The notes beneath the pieces are model-generated. The model searched no databases. It worked only from the letters and a program-made list of their open reading frames with translations, and was not told the DNA's origin. DNA of 64,000 bases from Mercurialis annua (Eukaryota > Streptophyta > Magnoliopsida > Malpighiales > Euphorbiaceae), in the NCBI RefSeq assembly GCF_937616625.2, contig NC_065570.1, forward strand, positions 11,976,001 to 12,040,000, in the 5' to 3' direction. Shown here piece after piece: positions 22,437 through 32,781 of this stretch; position 1 is the stretch's first letter, and the number at the start of each line of letters is the position of its first letter. The translations under genes and the position numbers were made by a program.

Positions 22437-25400
22437 ATGATTAGTCATTTTAATTGTATTGCTTGGAATTGCCGGGGTGGATTGACGTTTTCAAGGAAAC
22501 AACGTATTATTAGATCTATGGTGTCTAAAAATCAACTTTCTATTATTGGTCTGATTGAAACGAAAAAAGAGACAATGGATGATTTTTTAATTAATCGTCT
22601 TTGGCCTTCGAATGATTTTGGTTACTGCTACTCTCCTTTCATTGGAGCTTCGGGTGGATTATGTTGTATCTGGAACTTGAGTGTTTTGTCGCCTACTCGA
22701 ATAGTCACTTATTCTCGATGGATTAGCTTAGAATTTGAGCTGTCTTCAATCCAATACAAGTTTATATTAGTCTATGGCTGGTCCGCAGCAGCAGATAGGG
22801 TCTCTCTATGGGCAGAATTATCTACTGAACTTCAGACGGACAGAACTTGCTTCCTAATGGGAGATTTCAATGAGATCCTTCATCCGGAAGAGAGATTTAA
22901 TTTCACAGGTTACACTCCATGGATGCGTGATTTTATGCAATTTGTTCAGACTTATAATTTGACAGAGGCTCAGTTAAGTGGAAGATACTTTACTTGGCAA
23001 AACAGCAATTCTCGCTCGAAGATCGACAGGTGCTTTTTGTCACCAACAATTTTTTCAATTTGGCCTCATTTCGAATTGAAAGCTCTCCCTAGGAGCTTTT
23101 CAGACCATGTTCCTTTACTGTTCAGCTCGGTTTCTTCTATTGATTGGGGCCCAAAACCATTCAAGTCGATCAATGCGTGGTGGAATGATGCTTCGTTCTA
23201 CAACTTGATTCTGGAATCTTGGAAAGCCATATCTATTAATAAGCCGGGGGCTGATTTAGTAGTCAAATTGAGAGAGCTTCGAATCATAATCAAAGACTGG
23301 AATAAGAACGTTTTTGGTAATTTGAATACAAAATTTGATAAAGTTCAGCAGGATATTCACGCACTTGAGGCGAACATGGATGAGGGTCCAATTTCAGAAC
23401 TAGATTCAGCAAGATGGGCAGATTTACATTCTGAATTTTATGATGTCTCAAAAAATTTAGAATCTTTATGGCACCAAAAGTCAAGGCTGAATTGGAATTT
23501 ACACGGCGACAAAAACACGAAATTCTTTCACACTATTGCTGCGATTCATTCTCGTAGTAATTTGATTACTGAAATTGTTGTCGACAACAAGACTTTTTCT
23601 TTTCCTGAGGATATTCGGTTCAATATCCAGACATACTACAAGCACTTGTTTAGACAACATCTCTTGATTAATTTCTCTATGGTCGAACAACCTATCAAAG
23701 CCCTCAGTCACATACAAGCTGCCGAGTTGGTGAAGGATTTTTCGGAAAGTGAAATTTTTGCGGCTCTTTCAGATTGTGATGATAACAAAGCTCCCGGTCC
23801 GGATGGATTCAATTTCTTCTTTTATAAACGAGCGTGGCCTATCTTAAAACAAGACTTTCTTGACTTGTTCGATAAATTTTATAAAACAGGATTCTTTCCG
23901 CACGGGTTAAACACGGCTTTTCTTGTTCTCATTCCAAAGATGAAAGGTGCTTCGGATATAAAAGATTTTCGACCTATTAGTTTGATCAATGGAGTTTTCA
24001 AGCTTCTCTCCAAAGTTTTAGCTAACAGGTTATCTCCTATTCTTCCTTCACTTATTTCAGAAAACCAATTTGGTTTTATTAAAGGAAGAAACATCCATGA
24101 CTGCCACATGATCGCTTCAGAATTGATTCACTTAGTCAACAAAAGGAAAGATCAAGTTTTTCTGATTAAACTTGATTTTAAAAAGGCTTTCGACTCGATT
24201 TCCTGGAATTTCATCCTTCAGATGTTATCTACGATGAACTTTGATCCGATTTGGATAAAGTGGATTACTTCTTTTTTTGGCTCTGCTCAATTATCGGTTT
24301 TAATTAATGGAAGTCCCTCCAAGAATTTTAATATGGGTAGAGGAGTCAGACAGGGTGACCCAATATCTCCGATGCTTTTTGTTTTGGCAGTTGAAGGGCT
24401 AAAAGCTATTTTCTCTAACGCTAATCATTTGGGTTTGATTGATGGAATTCACGTTGGAAATTATGCTGAACCAATTTCCATCTTGCAGTTTGCGGACGAC
24501 ACCTTACTGTTCATTCCGAATAACTTGGAGATGGTCAGAAATCTTTTGCGGATACTTCGTTGTTTTGAACTTATTTCGGGTTTACAAATCAACTTTCAAA
24601 AATCGGCAATTGTGGGATTGAACGTTGATGATGCTTCTTTGAATGCAGCCGCTGAAATTCTCCAATGTAAGATAGATTTTCTTCCGTTCACGTACTTAGG
24701 CTTGCCGCTGGGTTCTAAGTCGGTGAAGGCTGGTTTGTGGGAACCGATTGTAAATAATTTTACTTCTCAGCTGGCTACCTGGAAAGGCAAATTACTCTCA
24801 CCTGCGGGAAGACTAGTTTTGATAAAATCAGTCCTTAGTAGCTTACCGGTTTACTATCTATGTTCCTTCTCAATACCTCAGTCTGTGATTAATACTCTAG
24901 AGCGTTACATGCGGAGATTCTTGTGGAGTGGATCGGGCGACAATATGGGATTCAGTAAAGTATCCTGGAATGACGTTTGTTTGCCGATTGATAGAGGAGG
25001 TTTGAACATAACTCCCATGCGTCTTAAAAATCAATCATTGCTTCTCAAGTGGATTTGGAAACTGAGAACGTCTAGTAAATTAACCCTTTGGTTTGAAGTA
25101 ATCTCATGTAGCTCAGATATAACAGATTGGAGGGATTTGGAAACTATAAATATTGGGAAATTATCTCATTTGTGGCGTGGAATATACAATGCTTGTGTCA
25201 AAAATTCTCACATTTGGAATTCTTTCAAAGGGGAATTGACAGCTATATTGGGTAATGGAGCAAACATTGATTTTTGGCAAGATAAATGGGCTGGAAACTT
25301 GACTCTTTCATGCACTTTTCCGAGACTTTTCAGTTTAGCAATGGACAAGCAGGTTTCAGTTTTGGAGACTTTCAATGTGGATCATAATTCTTTTGGCATT

Positions 25401-26156
25401 CGATGGAAAAGAAGGCTTCGCGTAGGAGACCAGCAACTCCTTCAACAGCTCCAGGATCAAATCGTCACTTTTGTCCCAGATGTTGAAAGTCGTGACCATT
25501 TTTGTTGGAATAAGAAGGAAAACTATACTCCGGCAGCATTCAGGCAGCTTCTGCAACACTCCAGCAGCTCCGTTCAGTTCAACATCAGCTTATCTTCTGC
25601 TGCAAACCGTCGTGTTACCCATCAGCTTCCAAGGCATCTGAATTGCTCTTATTTCTGGGATTTCAGAATTCCTCCAAAGATTAACTTCTTCCTTTGGCTT
25701 TTGATGCGGGACAGGATATCATCTAAAGCAGCTCTTGCTCATAGAGGTATTTTACATACAGAAAATATCAATTGTTCTTATTGTTCTTTGGATGAAACAA
25801 GCTTGCACATTGTCATGCATTGCCGTTATGCATGGTTGACGTGGAATAAACTTCTTCACATGTGTGACGTGCATACAGCCTTACCTTTCAATTTGCTGGA
25901 ATTCTTTAGTTTCTGGACTTCTCTTTCTGTCAAAAGATATCGGGTTCTATGGCAAACAATTTGGTTCTTTTGCATTTGGGAACTTTGGAAAGCAAGAAAT
26001 AAAAGGGTGTTTCAGAATTTGTTTGTTGAAGTAGATCAAGTTATCTTCATGGCGGTTTGCAAAGCGGTGGAGTTTTACAAGGATAACAACCGGAATTTTC
26101 CTTATTCAGGAAACGATGTCCTTAGAAATTTAATTTTCTTTTGTAATTGTTATTAA
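22437..26156 (+). CDS. LINE ORF2, endonuclease and reverse transcriptase
   Basis: 1239 residues. The N-terminus is an exonuclease-endonuclease-phosphatase fold: NCIAWNCRGG at the start, GLIETKKE at about 35-42, GDFNEI at about 142, DRCFLSP, and SDHVPLLF at about 222. The RT domain has KAPGPDGF, FLIKLDFKKAFDS, GRGVRQGDPISPMLF and the catalytic LQFADDTLLF at about 684. The C-terminus (about 1070-1130) is a zf-RVT segment, FWDFRIPPKINFFLWLL then CSYC..H..C. No RNase H domain follows. All catalytic motifs I can check are present. The protein would nick the target and copy the RNA in place. The start at 22437 gives the usual short lead into the endonuclease. Confidence 0.93.
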   Translation: MISHFNCIAWNCRGGLTFSRKQRIIRSMVSKNQLSIIGLIETKKETMDDFLINRLWPSNDFGYCYSPFIGASGGLCCIWNLSVLSPTRIVTYSRWISLEFELSSIQYKFILVYGWSAAADRVSLWAELSTELQTDRTCFLMGDFNEILHPEERFNFTGYTPWMRDFMQFVQTYNLTEAQLSGRYFTWQNSNSRSKIDRCFLSPTIFSIWPHFELKALPRSFSDHVPLLFSSVSSIDWGPKPFKSINAWWNDASFYNLILESWKAISINKPGADLVVKLRELRIIIKDWNKNVFGNLNTKFDKVQQDIHALEANMDEGPISELDSARWADLHSEFYDVSKNLESLWHQKSRLNWNLHGDKNTKFFHTIAAIHSRSNLITEIVVDNKTFSFPEDIRFNIQTYYKHLFRQHLLINFSMVEQPIKALSHIQAAELVKDFSESEIFAALSDCDDNKAPGPDGFNFFFYKRAWPILKQDFLDLFDKFYKTGFFPHGLNTAFLVLIPKMKGASDIKDFRPISLINGVFKLLSKVLANRLSPILPSLISENQFGFIKGRNIHDCHMIASELIHLVNKRKDQVFLIKLDFKKAFDSISWNFILQMLSTMNFDPIWIKWITSFFGSAQLSVLINGSPSKNFNMGRGVRQGDPISPMLFVLAVEGLKAIFSNANHLGLIDGIHVGNYAEPISILQFADDTLLFIPNNLEMVRNLLRILRCFELISGLQINFQKSAIVGLNVDDASLNAAAEILQCKIDFLPFTYLGLPLGSKSVKAGLWEPIVNNFTSQLATWKGKLLSPAGRLVLIKSVLSSLPVYYLCSFSIPQSVINTLERYMRRFLWSGSGDNMGFSKVSWNDVCLPIDRGGLNITPMRLKNQSLLLKWIWKLRTSSKLTLWFEVISCSSDITDWRDLETINIGKLSHLWRGIYNACVKNSHIWNSFKGELTAILGNGANIDFWQDKWAGNLTLSCTFPRLFSLAMDKQVSVLETFNVDHNSFGIRWKRRLRVGDQQLLQQLQDQIVTFVPDVESRDHFCWNKKENYTPAAFRQLLQHSSSSVQFNISLSSAANRRVTHQLPRHLNCSYFWDFRIPPKINFFLWLLMRDRISSKAALAHRGILHTENINCSYCSLDETSLHIVMHCRYAWLTWNKLLHMCDVHTALPFNLLEFFSFWTSLSVKRYRVLWQTIWFFCIWELWKARNKRVFQNLFVEVDQVIFMAVCKAVEFYKDNNRNFPYSGNDVLRNLIFFCNCY

Positions 26157-26181
26157 GTTTGCCTATCTTTAAGGCTTTTGC

Positions 26182-26201
26182 CAATCACGTTTTTGTGATT
26201 G
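26182..26201 (+). other. Stem-loop in the LINE 3' UTR
   Basis: CAATCAC-GTTTTT-GTGATTG, a 7-bp perfect stem 25 bases after the ORF2 stop. Such 3' hairpins are known in several LINEs as sites where the RT recognises its own RNA; that role here is inference. Confidence 0.6.
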
Positions 26202-27154
26202 AGCTAATATATCTACCATTTATCTAAAAAAATAATAAAATTAAGTTAAGTTACAGATTAAATAGATTATTAAATCAATTAAAATAAAAGTAGTTTAAAA
26301 AAATTGAAAACTACCAGAATATTTTATTTGGTGAGAATCAATGAAAATACTCCGTTGGTCCTCTCAATTATATAAGTACTAGTCGTAAGCCCGTGCATTT
26401 GCACGGAATCTAATTAATAATTATATTTTTAAAATAAATTCATATAAATAATGACTAAATTTAATATTTTGTCATTTATAAAATAATTAATAAATACTTT
26501 ATTCAATTTGAAAAACTAATGAGAATTATTTAATTATAATAATTTTTAAAAATTAAAATAAATGTTCTATTTAAATTTAAAATTTATGAAAAAATTATTT
26601 GGTATAAATATTTTATGAAGTTGGAAACTATTGAAAATTATATACTAATAACAACTTTTAAAAACTAAATAAGTGTTTTATTTAAGTTGAAAATTCATGA
26701 AAATGCTTTTTTCCTTTCAATTATATAAATATATAGATTATAAAAAATATTTTGAATGTATATTTATAATATTGGTTTATCTATTAATTTGGTATAACTC
26801 ACGTCGTATCTATCAAAATATAAAATTAGAAAATTATTTTAAAATATGAGTGCAATGAAATCAACAACTTTTAATTTGAAGTTTATTCTGTATTCCTATA
26901 AACTAATTTAAAGAGTCATACCATTTATATAAAATTTCAAGAAACCACACAAACTACAACAATATGTACATGAAAAGAAAAAACAACTAAATTATTGCCT
27001 TTTCATAAAAACTTTGGAATCGAAAAACTTCCGGAGAAGGATAACTATTAATTGCCTTTGCGTACTTGTTTGATTGAACCATTATGTATAATATAAAGCA
27101 AGAGAAACCTATAAAATTGCTAAACGGATCTTCTATCAAACGTATAATTAAATT

Positions 27155-27175
27155 AGCGCGCGCGCACACACACAC

Positions 27176-27224
<49 letters not shown>
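27155..27224. repeat. Compound microsatellite (CG)n(CA)n(CATA)n(TA)n
   Basis: Alternating CG, then CA, then CATA, then about 18 TA units, all purine-pyrimidine alternating DNA. Confidence 0.95.
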
Positions 27225-27226
<2 letters not shown>

Positions 27227-27276
27227 ACACCGTCTTTCTAAAATTTTGTCAAATAAAAACTAAAAATAAATTAAAA

Positions 27277-27651
27277 AATTAATGTTCTAAAACACCTCGA
27301 CCTTTTAGCCATTTTTCAATTTATCCCGACATTATAAATTCGTCAATTGTATCCAACTCCACACCTTTTCATTTTCAATTGTACCCACAAGTACTAAATT
27401 AACTTCTTTTCCATTAGATAAAGGTTCAAAATAAGTCATTCATTTTGAAATCTTCAAATGAAAAGGAGTTCAAATAAGTCATTTATAAGAGATTTTTTGA
27501 ATTTTTTTTGAATGAAAAAAATCCAATTTACAAAATTGGGTACAATTGAAACCCAAAGATATAAATTTGGGTATAATGGATGATTTTGTAACATTAGAAT
27601 GAAATTGAAAAATAGCTAAAAAGTCGAGGATTTTCTGCAGCATTAACCAAA
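27277..27651. mobile_element. Foldback MITE inside Helitron B
   Basis: Left arm from TTAATGTTCTAAAACACC at about 27278 and right arm ending GATTTTCTGCAGCATTAACC are inverted copies. The shared part includes CCTCGAC(C/T)TTTTAGC(C/T)A and TTTTTCAATTT. TSD not resolved. Confidence 0.5.
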
Positions 27652-28334
27652 AAATAATAATTCAACCAAAATCCTTACTACTATATTTTATATGGTTTAA
27701 TGACGTAAAAAATCATAAACTTTAGTGTGTTTTGCAAATTTAACATAAACTTTCAATTTTGGCAAATTAATACAAAATTTTTTGATTTTTGTTAATTTCA
27801 GCACTGATCAAGTTTCCTTCAAAAAAATAGAGAAAAATGTTGATGTGGATCCCAAAATATTTTATATTGATAAACCAAAATCACTTCAAACCAAAGGAAC
27901 GTAAGCTATGTTCAACAATGTATATCATTGTGTATTAAAAAATTTGATATCTCCCGTTCAAGTTTTTATACAAAATGATTGTATATAATTTTTAGACCAT
28001 TTTCTGCATTAGGATACGAAATTTTACAATGAAACTATAGAAAGAGACATGACAATATCATGAAAATTGAGAAAAATATAAATCACGTAAAACTTCTATA
28101 TTTTGTTTGGAGAAGTAAAACTTCTACTAATCTCATTACATATCATTGTACTACATATTCTCCTACTTTCCCTCCACCTCTCAAAAAGAATGTTGTTATC
28201 CTTATCTCTATGATTTCCACCTTGCACCATTCTGTAATAACATATTTCGGGATTCAAATATCTATAAACGGTGGTCATATACAATGGAGAAAACAGATCT
28301 CATAAGAATCATTGTCGCAATTGTTTAAATAAAT

Positions 28335-28490
28335 CTAATTAATATCACCTATCGGTGCGGTGGAATTATTTAAATAGATTTATATATGTAGGATTGAATA
28401 GTTTAAATAGATTAGAGTTAGTAGTTTAGCCAAATTGTTTAAATAGATTAGATTTAGTAGTTTAAATAGATTAGAATTGTTTATATTGGA
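28335..28490 (+). repeat. Irregular TTTAAATAGATTAGA repeats
   Basis: Five or so copies of a ~14-30 bp motif around TTTAAATAGATTAGA with AGTTAGTAG spacers. Confidence 0.6.
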
Positions 28491-28650
28491 ATTTTAATTA
28501 AATAATAAAATTAAAATTAGTTGTTTTAAAAAGATGGGAACTACCAGAATGCTCTATTTGGTGAGAATTAATAAGAGGGCTCCGTTGATCCTCTCAATTA
28601 TATAATATATAGATAGATATAGATAATTATCATTCGTAGACACATATGTA

Positions 28651-29426
28651 TAGGGGTGGACATGAACCGGTTAACCAGTCTATAAGGATAATTTGTAAAC
28701 CGGTCCACCGTAATACGGTTTTTAAAATTAAAAACCTAAATCTAAAATTTTAAACGGTTAACCGGTAAGTCGGTTAACCATAAAAAACGGTTCGGTTTTT
28801 CGGTTTTGCGGCTTTTAACCATATAAATAAAAAAATTAAAGACAAAAAAAGAAAATTTATAGATAAAATTTTAATTCTATTTAATTTTTTTAGCAAACAA
28901 AAAAAACTATAGAAATTCAAACTATATTAAAAATATATAAATCTAATAATATATGAATAATATTAAAGCTAATTGAATTATTTGTTGTGTTGTTCACGTC
29001 TACTTTCTCTATTTATAGGCTTAAATATTCCTATTTCTATTAAGTAAGTGTTTTAATAAGGAAAACAAATTTTTTACAAAATAATTTTATATATAAATTC
29101 TCTTAAAATATATAAATATTCCTAAATAAAATATATATCATATATTTTTATGTTTAGATTTTATTGTGTGTATATTATAAAATTCATATTATTTTTACAG
29201 ATTATAAAATATATTTTATTAATTATTAATTATTAAAAAATATATGAATATATATTATATAAAACGGTTAACCGGCAACCACGGTTTTTAAACATTCAAA
29301 ACCTAAACCTAAACCATTAACAATAAAAACTAAAAATCAAAACCTAAACCTAAACCGTTGGACCGGTTAACCATATTTTTCGGTTCGATTTTCCGGTTTT
29401 GGTACCGGTTTATTTGCCCACCCCTA
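28651..29426. mobile_element. hAT-type MITE with 8-bp TSD
   Basis: The TSD CATATGTA is exact at 28643-28650 and 29427-29434. Ends are TAGGGGTGGACATGAACCGG and, on the other strand, TAGGGGTGGGCAAATAAACC. Both subterminal regions are full of AACCGGTT/CGGTTAACC motifs, while the 776-bp element's centre is plain AT-rich DNA. No transposase. Confidence 0.85.
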
Positions 29427-29542
29427 CATATGTATGTGTTTCCATGGAAATATTTCCATACTCGAATTATTAAATTTATAGATTAATATTTAAATGAAGA
29501 AAGGATCAATGAGTCCTCAGAATTTGTGACACCGAATGATCA

Positions 29543-30115
29543 TAGGGGTGTCAAATAGGTTGGTGGGTCGTGTTCGTGTCGTGTCGACCCACTATTGACA
29601 TGATTAGGGTCAACACGACCCATTTAACTAATCGTATCAAAATCTTTAACCCTAACACAACACGAATTTTAAACGAGTGACACGACACAACACAATTAAC
29701 ATGTTAAAATAAGCGAATAACACGATTAACACAATTACACGACTAACATTACACGATTAACACGACCCACTTAACATTTAAAAATATTTAAATTATATAA
29801 ATGTAATTTTAGCCTCAAATTTATCATTTAATACGATCTAATTATAAATTTTTAATACAATTAATTTTATTTATATATTAATAGAATTATATTTAATTAA
29901 TTTAATAATTTAATTTTTTTATTTTAAATTTTATGAAATTAAAACTATTTATTTCAATATTATTATAAATAATATAATTTATAAACGGGTTAGGTGGGTT
30001 AGATGGGTTGACGAGTCAACCCATGTCACGGCCCATTTATTCCGTATTATAAACGGGATAACACGTTTCCGACACGAATCTACTAAAACTCAACCCGAAT
30101 TTGTCAAATTTACGT
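29543..30115. mobile_element. hAT-like MITE relic (TAGGGGTGTCAA type)
   Basis: Starts TAGGGGTGTCAAATAGG. The far end has the matching AACCCGAATTTGTCAAA but the last bases have mutated, so no TSD is visible. Both ends are rich in ACACGAC/GTGTCGTG and GACCCA motifs. Confidence 0.5.
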
Positions 30116-30546
30116 TTAGACAAATTTTATTATCGTGTCATAATTTTTTTTAATAGTCGGTTTAATTTTTCTTACAGACACTCTTTTTTCGTGATTATCC
30201 AAAAATAATAAAAAAGACCATCCAAAAGTTGGAGATTTGATAAACAAATTTTTGAACAATTACTTCATACAACAAAAACAAATTGAGCCTCTCACTTGTA
30301 ACAAAACATTTTCTCGGCTTAACTATAAATTTGTCTTCGTTAAAAACAACAGAAATATATCATAATTACGTGTCTGTGGACTGTGGTAGTGGTTCCACTT
30401 GACAAGTGTACAAAGCAAACAAATTGACCACGCTGGCATATGTCACAACCACATTAGTCTCAATTTTTATTTTTGTAAAAGTATTAATCAACTCTTATTA
30501 GTTGTTAGTTATGGAAACGGAAGTTGAGCTCACAATCTTTCAATCA

Positions 30547-30862
30547 GTGTTTTAAAAACCGGATCGGACAGGTAGGTCAGACCGGTTGAACTGCGAACAG
30601 GTCGGTGGTCCGGTCTGAAAACGCAAAAAACCAGACTTTTTAGTTGGACCGGATTGAACCGGTTAAATATTGAACCGGTATGAATCAGTAAAAAATCGGA
30701 TGTTGAACCGGATTGAACCGGTAAAAAACCGGTGAACCAGAATTTTTTTCAATTTTTATTAAATTTATTAAACTGGTTAAACCAATCATTAAACCGATTA
30801 AACTGGTTGAATCGAAAACCGGTAGCCTCACCGATATGGTCACCGGTGCGGTTTTTAATGCC
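30547..30862. mobile_element. MITE relic with GTTTTTAAAACCGG-type ends
   Basis: Inverted ends GTTTTAAAAACCGGATCGG and GCATTAAAAACCGCACCGG, with many ACCGGTT motifs inside. A hAT-like family is likely; TSD not resolved. Confidence 0.5.
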
Positions 30863-32781
30863 TTAACCATCTAAAATAAACTCTATCAGTCTCAGTAATC
30901 AAAGCAAATTAGTCTACGTCTCCCACATATATAATAGTTCACATTTTCATTCTTCATACTAACAATTAATTATATAATCTCATTTTTAATTCTGTGAATA
31001 ATTTAATAGATCCATTCTCATTTTTAGTATTAGTCAACTGAACTAAAAAATATAATTTTAAATTCGTTGTTAATCTTTCTTTTTATATAAATATAAATAA
31101 AAATTATCACTCTATAAATTTTATTAGTTTAACAAATTTAATTTTTTCAATTTTTTTAATTTATTCCATTTTGAACTTTTACTTTATTTAATTTTTAAAA
31201 CTAAAAAATTCAAAATTCAATAAATTCAAAAAGTTCAAAAATTGATAAATGTTAAAAGTTAAATTGCAACTGTTAGCTGATTAAATTTTATAATGATATT
31301 AGTTTTATTTAGATACATTAAAAATATAAGTTTAAAGATATTAATTTTTTTTAATTTAGCTATTTTTTTAATTTTAATATTTAAAATGGATATAAAGAGT
31401 AATCTATTGTCCAGAAATAAAAATAAAAAATTATAATATTATTTTATTTTTTATCACGGGAGAGAAAAGTGTGAATTATAAAAAGTACTAATTTTCTGAA
31501 ATACATATTTCGGTAACTTATTTAAACTTTTACCTGTCAAGTTTTAACTTTTCTTTTCTCACTTTTTTTATTTACGAAAAATACTTTTTTTTTCTAATTT
31601 CACAAATACCTTTTTCGGTTTCCAATTTCGGTTTTCGATTTTTTCGGTTCGGTCGATCGAACCGACCGATTGCACAGCCCTATTTTTCAGTTTTTAATAA
31701 TTTAATCTTGTTTTAGATTTTTTTAGAATTTTTTTTAATTTTTTTTATAGTGTATATATAGTGTGTTTATGGTGTTTTTATAGTGTAAGAGTAGTGTATA
31801 TATAGTATATATATCGTGTATTTATAGTGTATTTATGACATTTTGTAGTATTTTTTTGGTCAATACCATAAACACACTGCAAATACACCATAAACACTGT
31901 AAATGCACCATAGATATACTAAAAAACGGCAGAAGTACATCGAAAAAACATAGATATCTTGAAAACACCAGAAATACACTATAAATACACAAAAAATACA
32001 CTAAAATATAAATATATTATAAAATTACTAAAAATGCACCATAAATCAATTATTTTTTACAAAATCAGTAGCAATAAACAAATCTATAAATAAGAGAAAG
32101 ACAAAATAAATAATTATATTAATAATAGAACAATTTTATAAACAAAAAGTTATACATCTACAATAATTTATTTAAAAAATGTTTAAATCATTACAAAAAA
32201 CCTAAAAAATACACAAGTCTAAAAACGAGTCGAGAAATCCATAACGCTAACGGAAGAAACGAACAGACTAGCGCGAACGGAAAATATGAACGGAAAAACG
32301 AACAAAAACAACGAGAAATTCATTGGAAGTAGACGAACGGAAACGCGAACGGAAAATACGAACGAAAAAGTAACCGGAGAAGACAAATTGAAAATCAAAT
32401 AAAAAAAAAGAAAAAAAAAAAAGAAAAAATGAGAAAACTTTGATAGAGAAGAGAGAAAAGAGATTGGTTAAGCAAAATTTTAACCTAAAATAAAATAAGA
32501 CTTTTATATATAGTGAGTACTTTTATAAGTAAATTAGAAAAATAGGTAGCGTAAAAAATAAAGAATAAATGGGTTAAAATACTGTAAATACTTTGTCAAA
32601 AACAAATATTTAAAAAATAATTTATAAAAATATATATAGAGATTACAGTAATTTGTTTCAATTGTGACAATAATTTATGCGGCGTTGGCGGGCTTGACTT
32701 CAGCTTTTGGCTTGGTCAACGACTCATCTTATTTAATTTTATTTTTTTTAGAAATCGACTCATCTTATTTTGGATGAATTT
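30863..32781. other. AT-rich spacer with degenerate repeats
   Basis: No gene. At 31740-32040 TATAGTGTATTTATAGTGT-type repeats on one side face TACACTATAAATACAC-type repeats on the other, a loose foldback. At 32220-32370 GAACGGAAAATACGAACGGA units repeat irregularly. About 31600-31680 has CGGTTCGGTCGATCGAACCG, a short palindrome. Confidence 0.5.

Larger units (their letters stand above)
20944..26227 (+). mobile_element. L1-type LINE with both ORFs open
   Basis: ORF1 (20958-22397) and ORF2 (22437-26156) are both uninterrupted. A short 3' UTR follows with a stem-loop and a brief A run, and an exact 22-bp TSD flanks the element. The 5' UTR is only 14 bases, so the copy may be 5' truncated just outside ORF1, losing any internal promoter. 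The exact TSD and open frames mean the insertion is young. It sits in Helitron A about 130 bp from that element's right end. Confidence 0.95.
26379..28613 (-). mobile_element. Helitron B, non-autonomous, minus strand
   Basis: The left side is A|CTAG followed at 26391-26406 by CCGTGC-ATTT-GCACGG, the minus-strand Helitron 3' hairpin and terminus. The right side ends ATATAGA|T, giving a 5' TC on the minus strand, so the A^T target rule is met on both sides. There is no Rep/helicase gene. It inserted in the end of a related element whose terminal ~130 bp it shares. It contains a compound microsatellite and a foldback MITE-like segment. Confidence 0.6.
18212..28617 (-). mobile_element. Putative Helitron A (minus strand), host of a LINE and a second Helitron
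   Basis: At 18211 A|CTAG is followed by the hairpin CGCGTA-TT-TACGCG (18225-18238), which on the minus strand is a Helitron 3' end (hairpin then CTAG, inserted in A^T). The right part, 26250-26378, matches the last ~130 bp before 28613, the 5' end of Helitron B (shared CTACCAGAAT, TTTGGTGAGAAT, CCTCTCAATTATATAA). Helitron B sits at 26379-28613, and the missing few bases of end A continue after it (TAGA at about 28614-28617). The link between the left and right ends is inference: a shorter relic could end near 18925, where a similar but weaker terminus occurs. Confidence 0.35.

Noticed and set aside
29300..29365. Telomere-like AAACCTAAACCTAAACC
   Set aside because: The unit is CCTAAA, not the plant telomeric CCCTAAA, occurs only two or three times and lies in a hAT MITE.
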